Of a DNA stretch of 64,000 nt, positions 1 to 7,158 are shown piece after piece; within the stretch, counting starts at the first letter, position 1, and each line of letters starts with the position of its first letter. The stretch is from Pseudanabaena sp. Lineage in GTDB: Bacteria; Cyanobacteriota; Cyanobacteriia; Pseudanabaenales; Pseudanabaenaceae. The position numbers were made by a program, and so were the translations under genes. A model generated the notes under the pieces. The model saw only the letters and a program-made list of their open reading frames with translations. It searched no databases and had not been told where the DNA came from. The stretch covers positions 186,001 to 250,000 of the forward strand of contig QBLS01000004.1 of the NCBI GenBank assembly GCA_003249015.1. The letters run 5' to 3'.

Positions 1-1
1 C

Positions 2-1828
2 TCATGGCTTAACCTAATTCATCCTCATGATTCTGATCGCGTTCGCTCTATAGTCGAAAAATACTGGGCAAGGGAAACTCCCCACTACATTGCCGAACAT
101 CGCGTTCAGTGCAAAGATGGCAGCTATAAGTGGGTTTTAGCTAGAGGAATTGCTCTATTTAATGATAAAAATACACCCACCCGCATGATTGGTTCTCACA
201 CTGATATTACTGAGCGGAAACAAGCCGAAATCGAGCTGTCTCTGGCTAAAGAAGCAGCGGATTTTGCCAATCGGGCTAAGAGCGAATTTTTAGCAAATAT
301 GAGCCATGAACTAAGAACACCTCTAAATGGAATTCTTGGCTATGTGCAGATCCTAGAACGCGATCGCTATCTTACACCAAAGCAAGTAGAGGGGCTAAAT
401 GTGATTAAGCAATGTGGAACCCACTTATTGAACCTGATCGCGGATATTCTTGATCTCTCTAAAATAGAGGCGAGAAAGCTGGAACTGATTGAAAATGATT
501 TCCACTTCCATAATTTTTTGCAGGGGGTGGTTGAAATATGTGCAGTCAGGGCTGAACAGCAAGCCTTGACCTTTACTTATTTACCTTCAGCAAATCTGCC
601 CATAAGTATCCATGCTGATGAGAAGCGCTTAAGACAGGTATTACTGAATTTACTGGGAAATGCAATTAAGTTTACGGCTATTGGTGGCGTGACTTTTAGG
701 GTCGATGCTATCTCCACAAATAATGCCTACTCCAATCTAGTGACATCTGAAAATCTTGAAGATATCCCCACCATTGACGATCCATCAGTTCTAAAAATGC
801 ATAAAATTCGATTTGAGGTGGAAGATACAGGAATCGGGATTAGCCCCGAAAATTTAGCAAAAATCTTTACGGCTTTTGAGCAGGCAGGGAACTCTCATGT
901 CAATGCAGAGGGGACTGGGCTAGGTTTGGCGATTAGCCAAAAAATTGTAGGCGTGATGGGTAGTTCGATTGAGGTATGTAGCAAGCCTAATCAGGGAAGT
1001 AAGTTCTGGATCGAGTTGAATCTGAAAGCTGCCAAAGAAACCAACGACTGGACTCACGTCAATAGCAAGTTAAGCCAACGTAAAATCATTGGATTTAGCG
1101 GCGCTAAACGAAAAATTCTCTTGGTCGATGATAAGTGGGAAAATCGCACCATACTGGTTAAGTTATTACAAGAAGTCGGTTTTGAAATTATTGAAGCCTG
1201 TAATGGGCGCGAAGCATTGGATTTAGGCTATGTGCATCATCCTGACTTAATCATCACCGACCTCGTTATGCCAGTCATGGATGGTTTTGAAATGATTCGT
1301 CAATTTCGGCGATCGCCATTTGTGCAGAATATAATTATTATTGTCACCTCTGCTAGCGCCTTTAGCAAAGATGCCAATCAGAGTCTAGAGACTGGGGGCA
1401 ATGACTTTATACCCAAGCCGATCAATTTTGAAAATTTGCTAGCCAAAATTCAAACTCATCTAAAAATAGATTGGATATACGAGGAGATCGACATGAGGGA
1501 AACAACAGTAGGTCAAACATTAGATGTCAAGGCAGTTGAGGCTGTTCCATGGTTAGGAGCTACTCCAGTTCCTCCGTCATCTGATGCGATCGAACAATTA
1601 TTTGACTTAGCAATGCAGGGAAACATTAAAGCGATTTCTACTCAAATCGAGAACTTAGAAAGTCAAGATATTAGCCTTGTTCCTTTCTGTTCTGAGTTAA
1701 AGAAATTAGCTAGCGAATTTCAAATTAAAAAGATTAAGGAATTTATTAAGCAATATCGACATTTAAGCAATGAGGAGATTGACAACTTCCTCGTAACAGC
1801 AGAAAACTATTCAAAGCTAAAGCCATGA
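2..1828 (+). CDS. Hybrid sensor histidine kinase, 5' end outside the window
   Basis: The frame is open back to the first bases of the window, so the start is missing. An ATG at 185 is internal. The upstream residues form the end of a PAS/PAC fold (CKDGSYKWVLARGIALF, then GSHTDITERK). Next come a HisKA domain with phospho-acceptor His in NMSHELRTPLNG, a HATPase domain (N box LLGNAIKFT, G boxes DTGIGI and GTGLGLAI), and a receiver domain with the phospho-Asp in TDLVMPVMDG. A C-terminal tail of about 120 residues has no domain I recognise. The protein should autophosphorylate on a signal sensed by its PAS domains and relay to its own receiver. It overlaps the next gene by four bases (ATGA), so the two are translationally coupled and probably act together. 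Confidence 0.9.
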   Translation, partial: SWLNLIHPHDSDRVRSIVEKYWARETPHYIAEHRVQCKDGSYKWVLARGIALFNDKNTPTRMIGSHTDITERKQAEIELSLAKEAADFANRAKSEFLANMSHELRTPLNGILGYVQILERDRYLTPKQVEGLNVIKQCGTHLLNLIADILDLSKIEARKLELIENDFHFHNFLQGVVEICAVRAEQQALTFTYLPSANLPISIHADEKRLRQVLLNLLGNAIKFTAIGGVTFRVDAISTNNAYSNLVTSENLEDIPTIDDPSVLKMHKIRFEVEDTGIGISPENLAKIFTAFEQAGNSHVNAEGTGLGLAISQKIVGVMGSSIEVCSKPNQGSKFWIELNLKAAKETNDWTHVNSKLSQRKIIGFSGAKRKILLVDDKWENRTILVKLLQEVGFEIIEACNGREALDLGYVHHPDLIITDLVMPVMDGFEMIRQFRRSPFVQNIIIIVTSASAFSKDANQSLETGGNDFIPKPINFENLLAKIQTHLKIDWIYEEIDMRETTVGQTLDVKAVEAVPWLGATPVPPSSDAIEQLFDLAMQGNIKAISTQIENLESQDISLVPFCSELKKLASEFQIKKIKEFIKQYRHLSNEEIDNFLVTAENYSKLKP

Positions 1829-3636
1829 GTAAAGTAAGTAACCATAATTATAAGATTTTGATAGTTGATGATAATCCTAACAATCTCAAGGTTTTATCTC
1901 GAACTCTAGATGGGGATGATTGGGAAATCTTAGTTGCTGTAGATGGGGAAAGTGCGATCGAACAAGCTCAATATACAAAGCCAGACTTGATTTTCCTAGA
2001 TGTCATGATGCCAATAATGGATGGTTTTTCTGCTTGTAAAATTCTAAAGAGTGATCCCACAACCAGTGAAATCCCTATCATTTTCATGACTTCGCTTTCA
2101 GATACTCTAGATAAAGTCAAAGGCTTTGAACTTGGTGCAGTTGACTATATTACTAAGCCCTTTGATCGCGATGAAGTAATCGCCAGAGCTAAGACTCACT
2201 TACAACTCAGGTTCTTAACGAAGCAGGTAAAGGAAAAAAATCTTCAATTGGAAATTTTTACCCATGAATTAGAAGAGCGTGTCAAATCACGCACAACCGA
2301 ACTCTCTAATACCTTAGCTGATCTGCAAATAGTCCAAAGCCAACTGCTCGAAAGGGAACAACGATTAGCCTACGAAGCTTCCCACGACAGTCTGACAGAC
2401 TTACCCAATCGCGCTTGGCTCAAGCAGCGATTACATTATTTGACTAAACAAAAGCATCTTTATGCTGTTCTGTTTATTGACTTAGATCGATTTAAAGTGA
2501 TTAATGATAGTCTCGGTCATCTTGTGGGCGATGAGTTGCTGAAACAAGCTACACAACGCTTAACAAAAGTGATGCCAAATCGAGCGACAGTATCTCGATT
2601 TGGCGGTGACGAATTTGTAATTCTATTTGAAGAAATCAAAAATATTTATGAAGCAGTTAGTCTTGCCGACTTAATCCAAGTAGAACTAGAATCACCCTTT
2701 CATCTAGACAATTATCAGTTATTTATTGGTGCGAGTATTGGCATTACTATCAGCGATGACAGCTATCAAAAGCCCGAAGATATTTTGAGGGATGCTGACA
2801 TTGCTATGTATCAGGCAAAACATAAGGGACGGGGACGCTACGAGATATTTAATCCTCATATTCGCGATCAGGCGATCGCAAGATTAGAACTGGAAAATGA
2901 TCTGCGCCGTGCCGTGGAACTTGAGGAGCTATCGATGTACTATCAGCCAATCTTTTGCTTACAGAGTAATAGAATACATGGATTTGAATCTTTAATTCGC
3001 TGGACTCACCCCTCAGGTAAGCAAATACCCCCATCAAAATTTATTCCCATTGCTGAAGAAATTGGTTTGATCAATACATTGGGTTGGTGGATTTTAAAGC
3101 AATCCCTCGGCCAAATGCAGGCTTGGCATCAACAATGTCGCGATCGCCATCTGTGGATCAATGTCAATATTTCACCAATTCAGTTAAAACAAATGGACTT
3201 TGCCCAAGGAGTAAAACAAGCTTTAGATGACTTTGGACTTCCCACTAGTTGCCTAAAATTGGAAATTACCGAAAGTTGCCTGCTTGACTCAACAGATGCA
3301 GAAGTTACAGCTTTAGATCAGCTTAAAAAGTTTGGCATTAAGCTCTGTATTGACGACTTCGGTACGGGTTACTCTTCCCTCAGTCGTCTGCATGAATTGC
3401 CAATCCATACATTAAAAATAGATCGAGCTTTTATTAAAGAATTAGAAGTAAATACCCAGAACAGTATCGTGACTACAATTATTAACCTTGCCGCTGGGCT
3501 AAGTATGGAAGTTGTGGCTGAAGGTATAGAAACTGAGGAGCAGAAACAAATTTTGCGATCGCTTGGCTGTGGGTTTGGGCAAGGCTATCTTCTCTCTAGA
3601 CCCCTAGATGCGATCGCTGCCACACAATTGTTATAG
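1825..3636 (+). CDS. Response regulator with GGDEF and EAL domains (c-di-GMP turnover)
   Basis: 603 residues. An N-terminal receiver domain (phospho-Asp in FLDVMMPIMDG) is followed by a coiled linker, a GGDEF domain with intact RFGGDEF around residue 260, and an EAL domain over about residues 340-600. The EAL signature reads ESLIR, which keeps the ExLxR pattern, and DDFGTGYSS and KIDRAFI are present, so phosphodiesterase activity is plausible. I see no RxxD inhibitory site just before GGDEF. The start ATG overlaps the kinase stop codon, which points to the upstream hybrid kinase as the phosphodonor. The likely role is to change cyclic di-GMP level in response to the kinase signal. Which activity dominates cannot be read from sequence. 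Confidence 0.92.
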   Translation: MSKVSNHNYKILIVDDNPNNLKVLSRTLDGDDWEILVAVDGESAIEQAQYTKPDLIFLDVMMPIMDGFSACKILKSDPTTSEIPIIFMTSLSDTLDKVKGFELGAVDYITKPFDRDEVIARAKTHLQLRFLTKQVKEKNLQLEIFTHELEERVKSRTTELSNTLADLQIVQSQLLEREQRLAYEASHDSLTDLPNRAWLKQRLHYLTKQKHLYAVLFIDLDRFKVINDSLGHLVGDELLKQATQRLTKVMPNRATVSRFGGDEFVILFEEIKNIYEAVSLADLIQVELESPFHLDNYQLFIGASIGITISDDSYQKPEDILRDADIAMYQAKHKGRGRYEIFNPHIRDQAIARLELENDLRRAVELEELSMYYQPIFCLQSNRIHGFESLIRWTHPSGKQIPPSKFIPIAEEIGLINTLGWWILKQSLGQMQAWHQQCRDRHLWINVNISPIQLKQMDFAQGVKQALDDFGLPTSCLKLEITESCLLDSTDAEVTALDQLKKFGIKLCIDDFGTGYSSLSRLHELPIHTLKIDRAFIKELEVNTQNSIVTTIINLAAGLSMEVVAEGIETEEQKQILRSLGCGFGQGYLLSRPLDAIAATQLL

Positions 3637-3736
3637 AAGCCTTTGGCATAATATATTCACAAAATGAGTATTTGCTATAGCGCGGTTGATTGATTGCCTC
3701 GATATTGTGAAGTAAAGCCTTTTTGATTGACTAGTT

Positions 3737-4165
3737 TCATTGCGGTGGATAGTAACCGATGCTTTTTAGAAACTGATCGACAGACTGTATTTGTATTGCG
3801 CGAAATGGATTGAGTACCAGTAGGTCTTTATCTCCACTGATGATCAAGTCAGCTTTACCACTAAGAGCTAACTCTAAGATTTTGTCGTCCTTGGGATCTC
3901 GACACTCATTAACAATATCCACTACTTCAATTAATATTCCTCTATCTACGAAGCCATCTAAAAATTCTTCTCTTTCTGCATCTGTGATATATCTTCTAAA
4001 TTTTGTGCGGCTGAGAACTTCATCAATTTCTTCTATTAGTTCTAATGAGTATAAAATGTTGCCGTTTTGGAGCGCTTACCTAATTGCTAAGTTAGGTTTG
4101 CTGCTTTCAAACAACAGAGAGCTAATAATCACGTTGGTGTCAAAAACGTATCGCACTTTATTCAT
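3737..4165 (-). pseudogene. PIN-domain toxin interrupted by an in-frame TAA
   Basis: Reading from ATG at 4165 gives a typical PIN start (VRYVFDTNVIISSLLF, first acidic residue in FDTN). It runs through PNLAIR to a TAA at 4078-4076, then continues in the same frame with ALQNGNILYSLELIEEIDE and ends with the conserved PIN C-terminus DPKDDKILELALSG / DLIISGDKDLL. The whole span is 143 codons, normal for the family. Only codon 30 is a stop, where related proteins would be expected to have Tyr, so a single TAY to TAA change explains it. The start overlaps the antitoxin stop by eight bases. The RNase toxin is probably inactive unless the stop is read through or suppressed; a GTG at 3922 could start only a fragment lacking the N-terminal active-site residues. 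Confidence 0.85.
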
Positions 4166-4382
4166 TTAGCAAATTATTCAAAACTTCTGGAGTTAGTCCT
4201 CTAGCTTGTGCTTTACGACTGATATCACTCATCACTGCCTCTAGTGGGCGGCGTTTTCTGGCAAATTCCTTCAGCCTCAAGCTAAGAAGAGCATCAAGCT
4301 TTTGACGATCAGCAAATATAGCTGACTCATAAATTTTTGCTGACTCTGCATCAACACAGATTTTAATTTCTCTAACTTCCAT
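4158..4382 (-). CDS. Antitoxin of a PIN-type toxin-antitoxin pair
   Basis: 74 residues. I do not recognise a named fold with certainty. An N-terminal strand-like stretch (EVREIKICVDAESAKIYESA) is followed by a basic helical region (LRLKEFARKRRPLEAVMSDI) and an acidic C-terminus, as in small antitoxins that bind DNA at one end and cap a PIN RNase with the other. The gene overlaps the PIN reading frame by eight bases in the usual antitoxin-first order. It appears intact although its toxin carries a nonsense codon, consistent with loss of the toxin while the harmless antitoxin remains. The assignment rests mainly on context. Confidence 0.7.
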   Translation of the reverse strand: MEVREIKICVDAESAKIYESAIFADRQKLDALLSLRLKEFARKRRPLEAVMSDISRKAQARGLTPEVLNNLLNE

Positions 4383-4394
4383 AGGTTTTATATC

Positions 4395-4487
4395 TCAATG
4401 AATGTCCCTAAATTGTCTATGATATCCATTATTGCCTATAATTTCTCGAAGTTCATCACAACCTAAAAAGCGATCGCCTATTCCCAT
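4395..4487 (-). CDS. Possible 30-residue peptide upstream of the antitoxin
   Basis: An ATG at 4487 preceded by GAGG at suitable spacing opens a 30-codon frame (MGIGDRFLGCDELREIIGNN...) that ends 12 bases before the antitoxin start. It overlaps in another frame the decayed antitoxin copy just upstream. I recognise no family. It may be a leader peptide, a remnant, or chance. Confidence 0.2.
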   Translation of the reverse strand: MGIGDRFLGCDELREIIGNNGYHRQFRDIH

Positions 4488-4560
4488 TAAATCCTCTCAG
4501 TCTCATGATAAGAAGTGTATCAAGCTTTTGCGATCGCCAATTTAGCTAACTCATTTCTTT
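4484..4560 (-). pseudogene. Decayed partial copy of the neighbouring antitoxin gene
   Basis: The minus strand here encodes QKLDTLLIMRLRGFNGNRR, recognisably related to QKLDALLSLRLKEFARKRRP inside the intact antitoxin. Nucleotides match as well: both copies contain ATCAAGCTTTTG in the same relative place. Stops and the absence of the N-terminus show it is a relic of a tandem duplication or of a second module. Confidence 0.55.
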
Positions 4561-4586
4561 ACTAATTTATTACTCATAATACTCAT

Positions 4587-4622
4587 CACGCAAGTGACTC
4601 AACTAGAGTCACTTGCGTGACC
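4587..4622 (-). terminator. Hairpin at the end of the abi remnant
   Basis: Arms CACGCAAGTGACTC and GAGTCACTTGCGTG face each other around a short loop and include the stop codon. No clear T-tract follows, so termination activity is a guess. Confidence 0.45.
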
Positions 4623-5090
4623 TTCGTCTCCATTGGTAACGTTATTTGGCTTTCTTGCCGATTGGTATTCTTTTGTGTCATACAGAAAGTTCGCCAAGGT
4701 CTTCGCTGAGTTCACGACAAGAACGGCGTGATGTTTTGACGGCTTGTAGGAACGTGCATGCGCGTCGCTCATTCTATTTCGCGCAGACGCAATACCAGCA
4801 ACCACGGACGACAACCCTGAAAGCACTTGCTTGAGCGAGCCATTGATATCTGCTCGAGTTGCCTCAAGATTTAGAACCTTTTGAACTCGCTTATACAGAC
4901 TGTTCATGTCGCCATCGTACTTCTCTGGTGCATTTGGGTCGCAGGCTAACTCGATATCACGCATTATCGGTTCAAGTAATGATCGTGCATTGGTTATAGC
5001 TCCATCGTAGTCACCTTCGGTAATCTTCTCTTCGGACTTCTCAATCTGCTCATCAATGAATGCATGGGTATCGTTAGCACTATACGGTTG
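4599..5090 (-). pseudogene. Abortive-infection (Abi C-terminal domain) protein, N-terminally truncated
   Basis: The frame is open from 5090, immediately after a TAA that is part of a GCCTAAC heptamer, but has no start codon until an internal ATG at 4964. The encoded part (FIDEQIEKSEEKITEGDYDG, LYKRVQKVLNLE, LKQVLSGLSSVVAGIASARN, RMSDAHAR) matches the C-terminal domain of Abi family phage-defence proteins, including the RN...AH motif. The usual N-terminal half is missing, so a deletion joined the end of the upstream cassette-like gene to the middle of an abi gene. Translation from 4964 would give a 121-residue fragment. A hairpin follows the stop. Confidence 0.7.
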
Positions 5091-5096
5091 TTAGGC
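5090..5096 (-). repeat. attC-like R'' heptamer (GCCTAAC) after the 182-residue gene
   Basis: GCCTAAC on the minus strand starts four bases after the stop codon of the 5649-5101 gene. It is the exact complement of the GTTAGGC lying upstream of that gene at 5703-5697, as expected of a gene cassette. The rest of an attC is not recognisable; the sequence runs straight into the abi remnant. Confidence 0.5.
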
Positions 5097-5100
5097 TACT

Positions 5101-5649
5101 TTATTTGGCTCTGTATTTCAGCAATAAAATATCTAAGTTTTTCTTTAATTCTTCTGTTTTTAAAAAAATATGACTTTCAAACTCTTTCGGCCATTTAACT
5201 TGATCAATATTTGCAACGTGCTCAGGAATAAAGGGATGATCTTGTCGGCTACAATACATGCCCCATATTGTAGCCGATGTCATAAACTTGATAAACTCTG
5301 GCGGAAATTCTCCTCCGTCCATTAGATGTGCCTTAGTTTTGAGAATCGTAGTTATTTCGTCATTCTGACTTTTAAACAAAGCAATGATATCTTGATTTAC
5401 TTCTTTAACTTTTCCCTGAATCCAAAGAGGGTAAATCTCAGAACTTAATTTTAACGACGAATAAATTGGTCCATAAAACTCCTCTATTTGGCGTTTTCTA
5501 AACTCAAGATCTGCCTCCGTTAGAATTTGTTCCTTATGCAAAGCTTTTTGAAGTCCCGTTTCAATAATTTTCTCCGCAGAAAACTTGAGAAAGGCACCTG
5601 CACCCAAAGCGCTTGCGAGAAAAACACCCAATATTTGAATAAGATCCAT
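5101..5649 (-). CDS. Membrane-anchored protein of unknown function, cassette-like
   Basis: 182 residues. One N-terminal membrane segment (ILGVFLASALGAGAFLKF) is followed by a soluble, helix-rich region with the motif EFRKRQIEEFYGPIYSSLKL, which I have seen in uncharacterised small membrane proteins but cannot name. It has no catalytic signature. It is flanked by GTTAGGC upstream and GCCTAAC four bases after its stop, and is preceded by a 142-bp leader that recurs at 29858. The gene is AT-rich and lacks HIP1 sites, unlike the neighbouring pst genes, consistent with transfer. Neighbours are an Abi remnant and a toxin-antitoxin pair, so a defence-related role is possible but unproven. Confidence 0.7.
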   Translation of the reverse strand: MDLIQILGVFLASALGAGAFLKFSAEKIIETGLQKALHKEQILTEADLEFRKRQIEEFYGPIYSSLKLSSEIYPLWIQGKVKEVNQDIIALFKSQNDEITTILKTKAHLMDGGEFPPEFIKFMTSATIWGMYCSRQDHPFIPEHVANIDQVKWPKEFESHIFLKTEELKKNLDILLLKYRAK

Positions 5650-5696
5650 TTATATAGAGACTCCATTTAACCATTGAACATTTTTGTTTGTTTGCC

Positions 5697-5838
5697 GCCT
5701 AACTATGTATTATCTTGCGGATTACAAGATAATACCTGTATAAAATGAATAATACAAAACTTGAGAGATAATACACTCAGTGAGTATAACAACATTATTA
5801 TTGAAGGATAACAAGCCTAAACAGAGTTTTATCTAGCA
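5697..5838 (-). repeat. 142-bp leader, copy A (attI-like candidate)
   Basis: Read on the minus strand it starts TGCTAGATAAAACTCT and ends ATACATAGTTAGGC. The same length of sequence with clear homology recurs on the plus strand at 29858-29999. The first 16 bases are identical, and the last 45 or so differ at about four places. Similarity stops at the GTTAGGC/GTTATGC heptamer. It contains a perfect 11-bp-arm stem-loop (5707-5735) and several AGATAATAC-like repeats. It lies between the pstS stop and the cassette-like gene. Confidence 0.7.
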
Positions 5839-5896
5839 TAAAATTTCCAAGGCTATGCTAAAAAATAGCAAATACTAGACATTGCTATCTGATCGC

Positions 5897-7030
5897 TTAC
5901 TTCTTCCTACTACCGATTTTATCTAGAGCGGCGATCGCCTTTTTAACGATCGCCTCTGGAAGCGGAACATAACCTAACTCTAAGCCCATCGCCTGCCCCT
6001 GCGTCAAACCCCATTTCAGCACATCTTTCAGCGCCTGAGCCTGTTTAGGATCGTCGTATTGCTGATAGGCTAATACCCAACTGTAAGTAACAATGGGATA
6101 GGCATCCGTAGCGTCAGGATCGGGATTGGAACCACGCAAATCTTCTGATAGCTTAATTGTCGCGATCGCCTTGGCGGTTCCATCTTCAGTTGGTAGCGCG
6201 AACTGTCCCGATTTGTTCTCTAGGGCGGCTGTGGCAAGGTTTAACTGCTTAGCAAACGCATATTCCACATAGCCGATAACGCCTTCCCCTTGTTGGACTT
6301 GGGCGCTGATACCCGCATTATCCTTGATGCCAGTGCCAGTCTTCCATGACACATTCAGTCCTGTTCCCACTTCGTTCTTCCATTCGGGACTGGTGGCGCT
6401 GAGGTGAGCGGTAAATGCGGCGGTTGTGCCACTGCCATCGGAGCGATGGATTACCGTGATTGGCAGATCGGGAAGGGTCACATTAGGATTAAGAGAAGCG
6501 ATCGCGGGATCGTTCCATTTTTTAATCTTCCCTAAAAAGATGTCAGGTAGAATCTTTCGCGATAGTTTTAGTCCCGACTCCACTCCTGCAATGTTGTAAA
6601 CCACCGCCACGCTACCCGCCGCCGTAGGAATCATCGCTGCGCCGCGAGTAACTTGCATCAATTCTTGATCGGTCAGCGCCAGTTCACTAGCGCCAAAATC
6701 CACAGTTCCTGCTAGAAATTGCTGAATTCCTGCAGCACTGCCGACGGGTTGATAGCTGATTTGAATATTAGGGTTTTGTTGGTTGTAATCTTTAAACCAT
6801 CGCAAATAGAGGAAGGATGGAAAGGTCGCACCCGCACCATAGAGGGAAACTTGAGCAGAATCGACAGTGGCGCTAGGATTTGCAGGAGTTGTACCTTCGG
6901 TCGCCTCTGGTGCTTTGGGATCGGCTGGATTGCCTTGGCAAGCTTTGAGGGCGATCGCAAGGGGAACGGCGGACATCAGCAAAAACTTACGGCGGGATGC
7001 AACAGATCTCAATGACACAAATAACCTCAT
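5897..7030 (-). CDS. pstS: Phosphate ABC transporter substrate-binding lipoprotein PstS
   Basis: About 377 residues from ATG 7030. The Tat-like N-terminus (SRRKFLLMSAVPLAIALKAC) ends in a lipobox, so the protein is a lipoprotein facing the periplasm. PstS features are clear: YGAGATFPSFLYLRWFKDY near the start, the phosphate-binding stretch HRSDGSGTTAAFTAHL, and a C-terminal YVPLPE. A GTG at 7057 would add nine residues, but those lie inside a dispersed repeat core (7042-7100), so ATG 7030 is preferred. It is the last gene of a minus-strand run with the PstC-PstA fusion and a phosphoesterase. PstB is not in the window: downstream sits the cassette-like pocket. Confidence 0.93.
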   Translation of the reverse strand: MRLFVSLRSVASRRKFLLMSAVPLAIALKACQGNPADPKAPEATEGTTPANPSATVDSAQVSLYGAGATFPSFLYLRWFKDYNQQNPNIQISYQPVGSAAGIQQFLAGTVDFGASELALTDQELMQVTRGAAMIPTAAGSVAVVYNIAGVESGLKLSRKILPDIFLGKIKKWNDPAIASLNPNVTLPDLPITVIHRSDGSGTTAAFTAHLSATSPEWKNEVGTGLNVSWKTGTGIKDNAGISAQVQQGEGVIGYVEYAFAKQLNLATAALENKSGQFALPTEDGTAKAIATIKLSEDLRGSNPDPDATDAYPIVTYSWVLAYQQYDDPKQAQALKDVLKWGLTQGQAMGLELGYVPLPEAIVKKAIAALDKIGSRKK

Positions 7031-7041
7031 TATGGACGTTT

Positions 7042-7100
7042 GGGGCTTCGACTTCACTCAGCCATCGATATAAAACGTTAGCTGAGCGAAGTCAAAGCCC
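7042..7100. repeat. Core fragment of the ~125-bp dispersed repeat
   Basis: GGGGCTTCGACTTCACTCAGCC facing GCTGAGCGAAGTCAAAGCCC forms an inverted repeat. The same core is found in the longer copies at 38644, 45934 and 49534. It occupies the gap between pstCA and pstS and ends within the alternative GTG start of pstS. Confidence 0.65.
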
Positions 7101-7158
7101 TATTTTTATCATGAATGATTTAGTACTGAAATATTAGAACAAAAAGGTAAACATAGGG

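Noticed and set aside
3810-4169. 119-codon plus-strand ORF
   Set aside because: It is antisense to the PIN pseudogene, with a Ser/Leu-rich composition typical of shadow frames.
7031-7057. GTG 7057 as the pstS start
   Set aside because: The added nine codons lie in a dispersed repeat, and the signal peptide is complete from ATG 7030.
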